From CAZBDU01 sp964490725 (GTDB lineage: Bacteria; Spirochaetota; Spirochaetia; SZUA-6; DRHE01): DNA of 64,000 nucleotides. The stretch lies in the NCBI GenBank assembly GCA_964490725.1, contig CAZBDU010000003.1, forward strand, positions 60,234 through 124,233, written 5' to 3'. Below are positions 49,819 through 58,872 of this stretch, piece after piece. The position numbers and the translations under genes are program-made. Below the pieces are notes generated by a model. That model searched no databases. It was not told the DNA's origin and saw only the letters and a list, made by a program, of their open reading frames with translations. The stretch's first letter is position 1. The number at the start of each line of letters is the position of its first letter.

Positions 49819-50753
49819 ACGAGCTTCTGGAGGTTCGTGAGGAGGTGCGCCGCGCCCTGAGGGCCGGACGGCCGGTGCTCGCGCTGGAGTCTTCCATCAT
49901 CGCGCACGGCATGCCCCGGCCGCAGAACGTGGAGACCGCCCTGGAGGCAGAGGCGGCGGTCCGGCGGCTGGGGGTGGTACCCGCCACGATCGGGGTGCTG
50001 GGGGGGCAAATCCGGGTGGGGCTGCGCCCCGAGGAGATCGAGGAGCTGGGGACTCGCCCCGAGGTGCTGAAGGTCTCCCGCAGGGACCTGGCCTTCGCCC
50101 TGGCCCGCCGGCTGCCGGGGGGCACCACCGTCTCCGCCACTATGCTGGCGGCCCAACTCTGCCAGATCGAGGTCTTCGCCACCGGCGGGATCGGCGGCGT
50201 CCACCGCGGGGCCGCCTCCACCTTCGATGTCTCGGCGGACCTGAGGGAGCTGGCTCGCACGCCAGTGACGGTGGTCGCGGCGGGAGCCAAGGCCATCCTC
50301 GATCTGCCCAAGACCCTGGAGGTCCTGGAGAGCCTGGGCGTGCCCGTGATCGGCTACCGCACCCGCACCTTCCCGGCCTTCTTCTCCGTCTCCAGCGGCC
50401 TGCCCCTGGAGCTCACGGCGGACAGCCCCCTGGAGGTGGCCCGCATCCATCGCCGGCAGCGCACCCTGGGGCTGCCCCAGGGCCTGCTGGTGGCCAACCC
50501 CATCCCCGCGGAGGCGGAGGTTCCCTCCCGGGAGATCCAGGACTGGCTGGAGCAGGCGCTGGCCGAGCTTCGGGAGCGCGGCATCGAGGGCAAGGAGGTC
50601 ACCCCGTTTCTCCTGGGCCGCATCGTGGAGCTTTCCGGAGGCAGGTCTCTTCGGGCCAACGTAGCGCTGGTGCTGAGCAACGTCGAGCTGGGGGCCCGCA
50701 TCGCCGCCGCCCTGGCCAGCCAGGCGCTGGAAGGGGAGTTCTCGATCGTCTGA
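49815..50753 (+). CDS. psuG: Pseudouridine-5'-phosphate glycosidase
   Basis: A 312-residue enzyme that splits pseudouridine 5'-phosphate into uracil and ribose 5-phosphate. Typical segments are ALESSIIAHGMPRPQN (with the catalytic Glu), GGIGGVHRGA, and VAAGAKAILDLPKTLEVLE (with the Schiff-base Lys). The length is standard. No pseudouridine kinase (psuK) gene is adjacent. GTG start at 49815 overlaps the small gene before it. Confidence 0.94.
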   Translation: MNELLEVREEVRRALRAGRPVLALESSIIAHGMPRPQNVETALEAEAAVRRLGVVPATIGVLGGQIRVGLRPEEIEELGTRPEVLKVSRRDLAFALARRLPGGTTVSATMLAAQLCQIEVFATGGIGGVHRGAASTFDVSADLRELARTPVTVVAAGAKAILDLPKTLEVLESLGVPVIGYRTRTFPAFFSVSSGLPLELTADSPLEVARIHRRQRTLGLPQGLLVANPIPAEAEVPSREIQDWLEQALAELRERGIEGKEVTPFLLGRIVELSGGRSLRANVALVLSNVELGARIAAALASQALEGEFSIV

Positions 50754-50794
50754 GCGGCTGAGCGGCGGCCGGGCCGCCGGGCGGCGGATGGCGG

Positions 50795-52138
50795 CTAGCC
50801 TCCGGGCGGCCGGGCCACCACCTCGGCCAGCTGCGGCTTGTTCTTCAGCTCCTCCCGCAGGGCCGCCTCCCGTTCCTTGTTCACGTAGGAGGGGTCCTGG
50901 AAGGAGTAGGAGAACTGGGTGTGCAGGCGGTAGGTCCCCTCCATCAGCGCCCGGGTGTCCTCGGTCATCACCAGCTCCTCGTCGGTGGGAATGACGAAGA
51001 CCTTGACGGGAGAGTCCGCGGCTGAGATCAGGGTCTCGGCGTTTCGCGTGGTCGCCAGCTCGTTGCGGCGGGGATCCAGTCGGATGCCCATGGCTTCCAG
51101 GCCCTCGAGAGCTGCGCCGCGGATGCGCGGAGCCCGCTCTCCCACCCCGGCGGTGAACACCACCGCGTCCACCCTGCGCAGGGCGGCGTGGTAGGCGCCG
51201 ATGTACTTCCGCAGCCGGTAGGCCTCGATGTCGATGGCCAGCTGCGCCCTGCGGTCGCCCTCCTCTGCGGCTTTCTGCACGTCCCGCCGATCGGTGTACC
51301 TGCCGGTGATCCCCAGCACCCCGCTCTGCTTGTTCAGCAGGCTCTCCACCCGGTCGGGGGGCAGACCCTCCTTGCGCTGGATGTAGAAGCCTATGGCGGG
51401 ATCGTGATCGCCGGCGCGGGTGCCCATCACCAGTCCCTCCAGGGGAGTGAGCCCCATGGAGGTGTCCAGTGAGACTCCGCCCTGCACCGCGTTGGCGCTG
51501 GCGCCGTTGCCCACGTGGAGCAGGATCAGGTTGCACCGGAAGGGGTCCTTTCCCAGCAGCACCGCCGCCCGCTTTGCCACGTAGAGGAAGGAGGTGCCGT
51601 GAAAACCGTAGCGGCGCACTCCGTAGCGCTCGTACCACGGGTAGGGCAGGGCGTAGATGAAAGAGGTGGCGGGCATGGTCTGGTGCCACGCGGTATCCAT
51701 GATGGCGCAGTGGGGGACCTCCGGCAGCGCCTCCTGCGCCGCCTCGATCCCGGTGACGTTGGGCGGGTTGTGCAGGGGAGCCAGGTCGGAAAGCTTCCTG
51801 AAGGTCTCCAGGGCCTCCGGGTCGATGATCACCGACTGGGCGAACTGCTCGCCTCCGTGAACCACCCGGTGACCCACCGCCTTGATGGTACCCAGGTCCT
51901 CGATGGCTCCGGTCTGGCGGTCCGTCAGGGTTTCCACGATCAGGCGCAGGGCCTCGCGGTGGTCCGGGCATTCGTGCTCCAGCCTGACCCGACCCTTGTC
52001 TTTCGTGTAGTGCTCGATGAACGAGCCGCCCACGGTGACCCGCTCCACGATGCCCCGGGCCAGCACTTCCCGTGCCTCCCACCGGTAGAGCTGGTACTTC
52101 AGCGAAGAGCTTCCGCAGTTCAACGTGAGAATGTCCAT
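50795..52138 (-). CDS. ackA: Acetate kinase
   Basis: A 447-residue enzyme of the ASKHA superfamily that makes ATP and acetate from acetyl phosphate, the last step of acetate fermentation. MDILTLNCGSSSLKYQLY begins the ATP-binding core; HRVVHGGEQF, GFHGTSFLYVAKRA, LLHVGNGASANAV and DTSMGLTPLEGLVMGTRAGDHDP are signatures. A C-terminal extension of about 45 residues beyond the usual end (about 400) runs from TEDTRALMEGTY onward. The phosphotransacetylase gene is not in the window. GGAGGAGG precedes the ATG. Confidence 0.94.
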   Translation of the reverse strand: MDILTLNCGSSSLKYQLYRWEAREVLARGIVERVTVGGSFIEHYTKDKGRVRLEHECPDHREALRLIVETLTDRQTGAIEDLGTIKAVGHRVVHGGEQFAQSVIIDPEALETFRKLSDLAPLHNPPNVTGIEAAQEALPEVPHCAIMDTAWHQTMPATSFIYALPYPWYERYGVRRYGFHGTSFLYVAKRAAVLLGKDPFRCNLILLHVGNGASANAVQGGVSLDTSMGLTPLEGLVMGTRAGDHDPAIGFYIQRKEGLPPDRVESLLNKQSGVLGITGRYTDRRDVQKAAEEGDRRAQLAIDIEAYRLRKYIGAYHAALRRVDAVVFTAGVGERAPRIRGAALEGLEAMGIRLDPRRNELATTRNAETLISAADSPVKVFVIPTDEELVMTEDTRALMEGTYRLHTQFSYSFQDPSYVNKEREAALREELKNKPQLAEVVARPPGG

Positions 52139-52202
52139 GAACCTCCTCCTGGGCCGCTCCGCGGCCGGTCCCCGGCCGGTCCACCGCCGGCAGGCCAGCG
52201 GC

Positions 52203-52231
52203 ATCTTAGGAAGCCTTCGGCGCCCTGTCAA
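52203..52231 (-). promoter_or_regulatory. Strong promoter of ackA
   Basis: On the minus strand a perfect TTGACA (52226-52231), an exact 17-nt spacer and TAAGAT (52203-52208) lie about 65 nt before the ackA ATG. Confidence 0.7.
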
Positions 52232-52264
52232 TCGCCGAGTCCCCGACCTCGCTCCCCTTCCCTG

Positions 52265-52308
52265 CCTCCATTCCAACCTCCATTCCAAATTGTAAAGGAT
52301 TGTAAGCG
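52265..52308. repeat. Two short tandem repeats in the ackA divergent region
   Basis: CCTCCATTCCAA occurs twice head to tail (52265-52276, 52277-52288), followed by ATTGTAAAGG and ATTGTAAGCG (52289-52308), a 10-bp phased pair. They lie upstream of the ackA promoter and resemble stacked operator sites. Confidence 0.7.
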
Positions 52309-52343
52309 CCTCCGGCGGTCGCAGCGGGAGGCGGCCGGGCGGC

Positions 52344-53804
52344 GTGGCGCGGTTCTTGCTTCCACCGGGCATGACCCGCCGCACCTGCCTGCTGCCGCTG
52401 CTGATCGCAGTGCTGGCTGCGCCGCCCTGCCGGCCGGAGGCGCCGGAAGGGCTCCGCGGACAGGTGCGCTACCGGGCCGAGCTGGAGGAGCTGCGCACCT
52501 TCCGCCACCGGCTCGTTCTTGCCTCCGGCCCGCTGCTGGCGGTGCTCGTGCAGGAGCAGGGCGGCGCCGGAGGGCTGCGCATCCGCGCCCTGGGCCTGCA
52601 GACGGCTCAGATTGCCTGCGGAGCGCTGGAGCTCCACGGGCTGCTGCGCCGGCTCTCCTCTCCGCTGTCCGTGGGCCCGACCTCCGCGGTCCTCGAGGAG
52701 AGAACCGGACTGTCCCTGGATACGGCGTTCCTGCCGGCAACCCGCCGCGGCCTGGTGCTGGGCCTGCCCGCGGGCCGCGCCGGGGCGTTTCTGTACCGCG
52801 AGCAGGGCCGGCCGCTCAAGCAGGGGGCGTTCGCGCGCGTGGCGCTGGAGGAGCAGGACAGCAGCCTGGCGGTGGAGGCGGTGGCCCTCACCTCCGCGCC
52901 GCCCCGGAGAGAGCACCGCCGCTGGCTGGCGGACCCGCCGCCCTACCCGGGGGGCAGGCTCCTGCACTGCGCCGGGGGCCTGCGGGCGCGGGCGGGACCT
53001 CTGGCCGTCTCGGTTTCGGCGGCGGGCTCCGGGTCCCGGCGGCTCCCTACGGGGGTGGTGGCCGACGCGTGGGCGGCTCTCAGCCTGCCTTCCCTGCGCC
53101 TGCGCGCTCTCCTGGGGGGCTGCACCCCGGCGTACCGGACGCCGGACGGCGAGCCCTGCCCGCAGGAGGTCGTGGGGGCGGCGTACGCCCGCTTCGCTGC
53201 CGCGGGGCTGGCGCTGGAGGGGGAGGTGGAGCGGCGGATGGGGCGCGCGGCTCTGCGGCCGGGACCGTACCGGGAAACGGTCACGGCGCTGCGCGCCGGG
53301 CTGGAGGCGAAAGGCAGCCGGCGTCCGCTTGACCGCAGATGCCCCAGCTTCCGCCTGCGGGGGTCCTGGGTGATCGGCCGGGAGCGCCAGGGGGAGCGGA
53401 GGGACTCGGTCCGGGTGGAGGCGGCCTGCGAGCTGGCGAGAGGGGGACACAGATGGACCGCGGGGCTGGACTGGGGGACGGAGTTGGCCGCGGCGGGCGC
53501 CGGGTCGCGGGAGCTCGGCGCTCGGCTGGCCTGGTCCGGCCGGCGCGGCTCTCTGGAGGCCGCCGCGGTGCTGGAGGGACCGGCGCCTGCCCGCCTCCGC
53601 GCGCGGCTGGCCGCCGCCTTGGGCTCCTCCGGACGGCGGATGAGCCTGCAGCTCGGGGCCCGGGGTCTCCTGCCCGGCGGCGGGCAGGGGGAGTCTCCTC
53701 CCCGCCGGGCCGGCCTGGAGGCGGTCCGGATCACCCTGGGATGGGAGGTCAGGCAGCCGCTGGGTCAGCGGGCCGCGCCTCCCGATCCGCCGGCGGGGCC
53801 GTGA
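52344..53804 (+). CDS. Exported envelope protein, probable beta-rich outer-membrane protein
   Basis: A 486-residue protein with an N-terminal signal (MTRRTCLLPLLIAVLAAPPC region, cut near residue 25-30). The rest is Arg/Leu/Ala/Gly-rich with many short alternating stretches (LRARLAAALGSSGRRMSLQLGARGLL-like), as expected for a beta-barrel or beta-rich envelope protein, and has no recognised domain. Start candidates are GTG 52344 and ATG 52371. The very high GC content makes coding prediction less certain, but the long intact frame and signal support a real gene. Confidence 0.55.
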   Translation: MARFLLPPGMTRRTCLLPLLIAVLAAPPCRPEAPEGLRGQVRYRAELEELRTFRHRLVLASGPLLAVLVQEQGGAGGLRIRALGLQTAQIACGALELHGLLRRLSSPLSVGPTSAVLEERTGLSLDTAFLPATRRGLVLGLPAGRAGAFLYREQGRPLKQGAFARVALEEQDSSLAVEAVALTSAPPRREHRRWLADPPPYPGGRLLHCAGGLRARAGPLAVSVSAAGSGSRRLPTGVVADAWAALSLPSLRLRALLGGCTPAYRTPDGEPCPQEVVGAAYARFAAAGLALEGEVERRMGRAALRPGPYRETVTALRAGLEAKGSRRPLDRRCPSFRLRGSWVIGRERQGERRDSVRVEAACELARGGHRWTAGLDWGTELAAAGAGSRELGARLAWSGRRGSLEAAAVLEGPAPARLRARLAAALGSSGRRMSLQLGARGLLPGGGQGESPPRRAGLEAVRITLGWEVRQPLGQRAAPPDPPAGP

Positions 53805-53827
53805 AGGCCCCCCAGGCGGGCCCGGGC

Positions 53828-55177
53828 TCAGGTGAATCCCAGCAGCAGCCTGGCGGTCTGGAAATAGATCGTTAGGCCGGACACGTCGATCAGGGTCGCC
53901 ATGAGGGGTCCGGCCATCACCGCCGGGTCGAACCCCAGCCGGGCAATGACGATGGGCGCCAGGCAGCCCACCAGAGTGGCCACCAGCACCACGAAGCACA
54001 TGGCCACTCCGACCGCCAGCGCCTCCTGCAACGGCACCTGCGGCGGCAGCAGCACGGCCCTCCCCACGGTCAGCAGGCCCAGGGCCAGCCCCAGGAGGAT
54101 GCCCACCGAGGCCTCCTTGGCCAGGGCCCGCCACACGTCGTGGAAGTGCAGCTCCCCGGTGGCCAGGCCCCGGATCATGAGCGTGGCGGACTGCGTGCCG
54201 GAGTTGCCGCCGGTACCCGTGACGATGGGGATGAAGAAGGCCAGCACCACCGCGGCCTCGAGCACGGACTGGTAGCTGGCGATGACGTTGGTGGTCAGGG
54301 TGGCCGCCAGCAGGAGAACCACCAGCCAGGGGATGCGGCGGCGCACCAGGGAGAGCACCGAGCTCTCCATGTAGGTTTCCCGGCTGGCGCCCACGGCGCC
54401 CATGTGATAGATGTCCTCACTCTGCTCCTCCCGGATCACGTCGATGATGTCGTCGAAGGTGATGATGCCGAGCAGGCGATGGTAGTGGTCCACCACCGGC
54501 AGGGCCAGCAGGTCGTAGGTCTCCAGGATCCTCGCCACCTCCTCCTGGTCGGTGTCCTGGAACACGGTGACCACCCGCTCCACCATGATGTCCCGGATCC
54601 GCTCCTCGTCGCCCGCCGCCAGCATGTCTCTGAGCGAAACCACGCCCACCAGGCGGTTCAGGGGGTCCAGAACGTAGATGGTGTAGACCGTCTCCATCGC
54701 GCGGGCGCTGCGCCGGACCCAGGACAGGGCCTGCCCAACCGTCAGAGTGGGGCGGATGGCCAGGTAGCGCGGGGTCATGAGTCCGGCGGCGTCATCCTCG
54801 TCGTACCTGAGGAGGAACTGGGTCTCCCGCCTGGCCTCTTCGCTGAGGGCGTTCCACACCGACTGGCGCACCTCCGGGGAGATGGACTGGATGAAGTCGG
54901 TGAGGTCATCCGGATCCATCTCCGCCAGCAGCGTCTTGGCGTTCTCCGTGGTGAGGCTCTTCATCAACGCTTCCTGGCGCGAGTAGGGCAGGGAGGTGAT
55001 GAGGTCTACCTTCCGTTCCAGATCCAGACAGGAGAAGATGCGCAGGGATTCCTCCTCATTGAGGCTCTCCCAGGCGTCGAGCAGCTCGGCCATGGGGATG
55101 TCGGAGACCATCTGCTTCAGATCCTGGTCCCCCATCTCCCGTGAATACTCCCGCATGTTTTCCAGCAGTCCCGGCAT
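53828..55177 (-). CDS. mgtE: Magnesium transporter MgtE
   Basis: A 449-residue Mg2+ channel: cytosolic N domain (1-125), two CBS domains (about 135-195 and 200-255, e.g. LAIRPTLTVGQALSWVRR, LLALPVVDHYHRLLGIITFDD), a connecting helix, and five transmembrane helices (about 275-449) with VTGTGGNSGTQSATLMIRGLA and the pore segment PVAGPLMATLIDVSG-like (AVMAGPLMATLIDVSGL). Mg2+ binding to the N and CBS domains gates the pore. A strong AAGGAGG supports ATG 55177, which lies 122 nt inside the murB gene. Confidence 0.95.
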   Translation of the reverse strand: MPGLLENMREYSREMGDQDLKQMVSDIPMAELLDAWESLNEEESLRIFSCLDLERKVDLITSLPYSRQEALMKSLTTENAKTLLAEMDPDDLTDFIQSISPEVRQSVWNALSEEARRETQFLLRYDEDDAAGLMTPRYLAIRPTLTVGQALSWVRRSARAMETVYTIYVLDPLNRLVGVVSLRDMLAAGDEERIRDIMVERVVTVFQDTDQEEVARILETYDLLALPVVDHYHRLLGIITFDDIIDVIREEQSEDIYHMGAVGASRETYMESSVLSLVRRRIPWLVVLLLAATLTTNVIASYQSVLEAAVVLAFFIPIVTGTGGNSGTQSATLMIRGLATGELHFHDVWRALAKEASVGILLGLALGLLTVGRAVLLPPQVPLQEALAVGVAMCFVVLVATLVGCLAPIVIARLGFDPAVMAGPLMATLIDVSGLTIYFQTARLLLGFT

Positions 55178-56111
55178 CCGGCGCCTCCTTCCACTCCCCG
55201 ACCAGCAGTATCTCGCGCTCCAGGTGGAAACCGAAAGCCTCCCGCACCCTGCCCTCGACGTGAGTCATGATGGAAAGCACGTCCTTCGCGGTGGCCCCCC
55301 CGGTGTTCACCACGATGTTGGCGTGCCGGTCCGATATCTGGGCTCCGCCGCTGCGGTAGCCGCGCAGGCCCAGGGAATCGATGATGGCGCCGGAAGGCCT
55401 GCCGAAGGCGCGGTTGTTCTTGAACACCGAGCCGGCGCAGGGATGGAGGAAATGTCCCTTGGCGGTGCGGTCGGCGTGGATCTCCTCCATCCGGCGCCCG
55501 ATCTGCAGGCGCTCGCCGGGGACGAGCTCGACGGTAGCCTCCAGGATGAGCGCGGCGCGCCCCTGGTAGGGGGACCTCTTGTAGTCGAACCGCTCCGGCT
55601 CGGGGCTCTCGATCGTCCGGCCGCCCCGGGGATCGATCACCTCCACGGAGGAGAGGATCTCGGAGATGGAGTGGGAGTAGCAGCGGGCGTTCATGTACAC
55701 CGATCCCCCCACCGAGCCCGGCATGTGAGCCAGAAACTCCACCCCGGAGAGCCCCTCCGCCAGCGCGTAGGCGCACAGCTCCTGCACCTGGGTGCCGGCC
55801 AGGGCGGAAACCAGGCGCCTGTCTCCCTCCCGGCGCAGGCGGATGCCGCGCATGGCGGACAGGTCGATAACGACCCCGCGTATACCCGGATCCGACACCA
55901 GGATGTTGGCGCCGGCGCCCAGGATGAAGGTCGGCACCCGGTGGGCGTGGAGGAGGGCGAAGAGGCCGGCCAGCTCCTCCGGCTCCTCGGGGGTCACGAA
56001 GGCGTCCGCGGGACCGCCGATTCGGAAGGTGGTGTGGCGGCTCATGGGCTCGGCGAAGAGCACGGGCCGCCTCAGCTTGATCTTTTGGAGAATTTGCCCT
56101 ACTTTGAGCAC
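55056..56111 (-). CDS. murB: UDP-N-acetylenolpyruvoylglucosamine reductase
   Basis: A 351-residue FAD/NADPH enzyme that makes UDP-MurNAc. It shows TTFRIGGPADAFV, ILGAGANILVSD, FLAHMPGSVGGSVYMNARCY and HFLHPCAGSVFKNN, and a proper family end at REILLVGEW. Beyond this it carries an extra tail of about 43 residues that has no homology and overlaps mgtE (55056-55177). Either the overlap is genuine, or a frameshift removed an earlier stop. GTG start at 56111; no good ribosome binding site is visible. Confidence 0.9.
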   Translation of the reverse strand: MLKVGQILQKIKLRRPVLFAEPMSRHTTFRIGGPADAFVTPEEPEELAGLFALLHAHRVPTFILGAGANILVSDPGIRGVVIDLSAMRGIRLRREGDRRLVSALAGTQVQELCAYALAEGLSGVEFLAHMPGSVGGSVYMNARCYSHSISEILSSVEVIDPRGGRTIESPEPERFDYKRSPYQGRAALILEATVELVPGERLQIGRRMEEIHADRTAKGHFLHPCAGSVFKNNRAFGRPSGAIIDSLGLRGYRSGGAQISDRHANIVVNTGGATAKDVLSIMTHVEGRVREAFGFHLEREILLVGEWKEAPDAGTAGKHAGVFTGDGGPGSEADGLRHPHGRAARRLGEPQ

Positions 56112-56186
56112 TAGCGAAGTCTACCGGCAAACATTGAAATAATCTACCGCGCCGGCGCCGTCCGCTCACCCCCCAGGGAGGAATGG

Positions 56187-57686
56187 TTGATCCTGAAGCT
56201 GTACAACACCCTCACGCGTCGCTTCCAGGCTTTCGAGCCCCTTCGGGAGGGCAGGGTAGGGCTGTACGCCTGCGGCCCTACGGTCTACAACTTCGCTCAC
56301 ATCGGCAACCTGCGGACCTACCTGTTCGAGGACTTCCTGGTGCGCACGCTGCGGCTGGCCGGCTTCGAAGTGACCCACGTGATGAACGTCACCGATGTCG
56401 GTCACCTCACCGACGACGCGGACCAGGGTGAGGACAAGATGCTCAAGAGCGCCCGCGAGCGCGGCAAGACCGTCTGGGAGATCGCCCGGTTCTACACCGA
56501 GGCGTTCTTTCGCGACATCGCGCGGCTGAACATCGCCCCGCCCACGGTGGCCTGCCGCGCCACCGAGCACATCTCCGACATGATCGCCCTGATTCGCCGC
56601 CTGGAGCAGCGAGGCTTCACCTACCAGGCGGGAGGGAACGTCTATTTCGACATCAGCCGGCTGCCGGACTACGGCAAGCTCACGGGCCAGAACCTGGAGG
56701 AGCTGAAAGCGGGCGCCAGGATCGAGGTGGACGCCAACAAGCGCAACCCCCTGGATTTCGTCCTCTGGTTCACCCGCTCCAAGTTCGAGCACCAGGCGAT
56801 GCTCTGGGATTCCCCCTGGGGCCGGGGCTATCCCGGATGGCACATCGAGTGCAGCGCCATGTCCATGCGGTACCTGGGCGAGCAGTTCGACATCCACTGC
56901 GGCGGGGTGGATCACGTCCCGGTGCATCACACAAACGAGATCGCCCAGTCGGAGGCGGCCACCGGCAAGCCCTGGGTCCGCTACTGGGTCCACGGCGAGT
57001 TCCTGGTGCTGGCCAGGGAGAAGATGGCCAAGTCGGCGGGCGATTTCCTCACCCTCTCCAGCCTGGTGGAGGAGGGCCACGATCCGCTGGACTACCGCTA
57101 CCTCTGCCTGGGGGCCCACTACCGCAGCCAGCTGCAGTACAGCGCGGAGGCCCTGGCGGCCGCCGGCAGCGCCCGGAGCAACCTGGTGGAGCGGCTGCAG
57201 CGCCTGGTGGCCGCTCTTCAACCGGCGGAGCGGGAGGAGCTGGAATCCCGGCGGCAGGCGGGCGGAACCGCGGCGGGCCCGGGCCTTGGCGGGGCCGCCG
57301 CCGGGGGTGCCGGGGCCGGGCAGCGCTACCTCGCGGAGTTTCAGGCTCACCTGGCGGAGGATCTCAACACCCCGCAGGCGCTGGCAGACCTCTGGGGTCT
57401 GGTGAAGGACGAGGCGGTGCCGCCGCTGGACCGGCTGCGGACCGTATCCCTCATGGAGGAGGTGCTGGCCCTGGGCCTGATCGAGGGGGCGCTGGCGGGG
57501 GGCGGAGGCGAGCTGGAGCCGGAGCTGGCCGCCCTGGTGACGGAGCGACAGAAGGCGCGCGCGGGCAAGGACTACGCCCGAGCGGACGCCATCCGGGAGG
57601 AGCTGCGGCGCCGCGGCGTGGTTCTGGAGGACACACCGCAGGGCGTTCGCTGGCTGCGGGTCGATCCGGGTGAGGCAGGGGTGTAA
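56187..57686 (+). CDS. cysS: Cysteinyl-tRNA synthetase
   Basis: A 499-residue class I synthetase. YACGPTVYNFAHIGNLRTY contains the zinc Cys and HIGN; WHIECSAM and HCGGVDHVPVHHTNE supply further zinc ligands; KMAKSAGDFLTL is the KMSKS motif. Before the C-terminal helical domain there is a Gly/Ala insert (about residues 355-375, TAAGPGLGGAAAGGAGAG) that looks like a flexible linker. The start is TTG 56187 after GGGAGG. A tRNA-Cys gene lies at the right edge of the window. Confidence 0.94.
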   Translation: MILKLYNTLTRRFQAFEPLREGRVGLYACGPTVYNFAHIGNLRTYLFEDFLVRTLRLAGFEVTHVMNVTDVGHLTDDADQGEDKMLKSARERGKTVWEIARFYTEAFFRDIARLNIAPPTVACRATEHISDMIALIRRLEQRGFTYQAGGNVYFDISRLPDYGKLTGQNLEELKAGARIEVDANKRNPLDFVLWFTRSKFEHQAMLWDSPWGRGYPGWHIECSAMSMRYLGEQFDIHCGGVDHVPVHHTNEIAQSEAATGKPWVRYWVHGEFLVLAREKMAKSAGDFLTLSSLVEEGHDPLDYRYLCLGAHYRSQLQYSAEALAAAGSARSNLVERLQRLVAALQPAEREELESRRQAGGTAAGPGLGGAAAGGAGAGQRYLAEFQAHLAEDLNTPQALADLWGLVKDEAVPPLDRLRTVSLMEEVLALGLIEGALAGGGGELEPELAALVTERQKARAGKDYARADAIREELRRRGVVLEDTPQGVRWLRVDPGEAGV

Positions 57687-57704
57687 CGTTGCAGCGGGAA
57701 CGTT
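57685..57704 (+). promoter_or_regulatory. Paired AACGTT sites before the ECF sigma gene
   Basis: AACGTT occurs at 57685-57690 and 57699-57704, each a palindrome, 14 bp apart, immediately upstream of the sigma gene. They also surround a GGAAC, a common ECF -35 core. Their role is uncertain. Confidence 0.3.
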
Positions 57705-57711
57705 GTTTATT

Positions 57712-58233
57712 ATGATGCATGCGGACCGGCCAAAGACTCTTGAATTCGACCAGGTGTACCAGTCCCTGTACCCGGTGATCTATCGCATCGCCTATCGCAT
57801 GAGCGGTGACGCTTCCAGAGCGGAAGACGTGTGCCACGAGGCGTTCATCAGGTACTTCCAGCGGCCGGAGCCGCTGCCCGACCTCGATCAGGCCAAGTAC
57901 TGGCTGATTCGAGTAGCTAGAAACGTGTCACTGAACCATGCGAAGAAGCGGTTCAGGGAAGCGAGGGCCTACCAGCGCTTCAAGAACCTGGGTCCCCAGC
58001 ACGCCTCTTCCGGGGAGGAAGAAACCATCCGCAGCGAGACCCGGACCCTGGTCCAGCAGGCGCTGCAGCAGCTGCCCGCCTCGCTGCGATCGGTGCTGGT
58101 ATTGAAAGAGTACGCAAACTTGAGCTATCGAGAGATTGCCAAGATACTGGGAATCACGGAAGGAAACGTCAAGATCCGGGTGTTTCGAGCACGGGATAGA
58201 CTGTCCAAGATTCTCGCCAGAACGGTTCGTTAG
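57712..58233 (+). CDS. ECF-type RNA polymerase sigma factor
   Basis: A 173-residue sigma-70-family factor with region 2 (YPVIYRIAYRMSGDASRAEDVCHEAFIRYF, about 15-50) and region 4 (LQQLPASLRSVLVLKEYANLSYREIAKILGITEGNVKIRVFRARDRL, about 115-165). It lacks regions 1 and 3, so it is an extracytoplasmic-function type. The adjacent gene encodes its likely anti-sigma factor. The start may be ATG 57712 or 57715; the open frame extends upstream into cysS without homology. Confidence 0.92.
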   Translation: MMHADRPKTLEFDQVYQSLYPVIYRIAYRMSGDASRAEDVCHEAFIRYFQRPEPLPDLDQAKYWLIRVARNVSLNHAKKRFREARAYQRFKNLGPQHASSGEEETIRSETRTLVQQALQQLPASLRSVLVLKEYANLSYREIAKILGITEGNVKIRVFRARDRLSKILARTVR

Positions 58234-58275
58234 CGCCGCCGGCCGGCGCCGCCCGGCCGGAAGGAGGGATACGTC

Positions 58276-58872
58276 ATGTGTCCTCAGAAAGAGATTCTGT
58301 CTGCCTATCTGGACAACGAAGTCGAGCCTCCGTGGAATCAGCGCATCCGAGAGCACCTGCAAAGGTGCGCCCGTTGCAGAAAGATCGTAGACGAGCTCAA
58401 GGGAGTGAGGGAGCTCCTCCACCGGGACCCGGAACCGGATTTTCGGGATTCGCTGGGACGGGTGAAGGCGCAGGTGCGCCAGTCCGCCTACGGCCTGCAG
58501 GTCTCCAACCCGTGGCCGGTGCCCGTCGGTGAGCCTTCCGGCGGGGTGCCGCTGTGGAAGAAGAAAGTGACGGTGCCACTGCCCCTGGCCGCCGCGACGG
58601 CGGCCCTCATCGTGGTCCTGGGGGCCGCGCTGGGCCTGTTCTCCAGCCGCACGGACCTGCGGCAGGTGAGCATCCGCACCGGGCCGGCCGGCATGACCGA
58701 GGTACAGGTGGCGGCTCCCATCGAAGATCTCGAGCAGCTGCTCCGGTCCCTGGACCGCCAGGGTGTGGCGCAGGAGGTGATCATCACGCTCCCGGAGGAG
58801 CAGAAGTTCATGATGATCGGTGAGCCGCGCATCGTCCGGGAAGCGGAGTATTCGAGGAGCCAGCGATGGTAG
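58276..58872 (+). CDS. Membrane anti-sigma factor with ZAS-type zinc finger
   Basis: A 198-residue protein: an N-terminal zinc-associated anti-sigma domain with CPQKEILSAYLDNEV and the HxxxCxxC motif in REHLQRCARCRK (about 25-37), a transmembrane helix (about 100-120, LAAATAALIVVLGAALGLF), and a periplasmic domain. It should hold the ECF sigma factor at the membrane until an envelope signal triggers release. GGAGGG precedes ATG 58276. The next gene overlaps its end by 7 nt. Confidence 0.88.
   Translation: MCPQKEILSAYLDNEVEPPWNQRIREHLQRCARCRKIVDELKGVRELLHRDPEPDFRDSLGRVKAQVRQSAYGLQVSNPWPVPVGEPSGGVPLWKKKVTVPLPLAAATAALIVVLGAALGLFSSRTDLRQVSIRTGPAGMTEVQVAAPIEDLEQLLRSLDRQGVAQEVIITLPEEQKFMMIGEPRIVREAEYSRSQRW

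Noticed and set aside
50754..50794. GC-rich hairpins between psuG and ackA as a terminator
   Set aside because: Inverted GGC/GCC runs occur, but there is no T run and such runs are expected by chance at this GC content.
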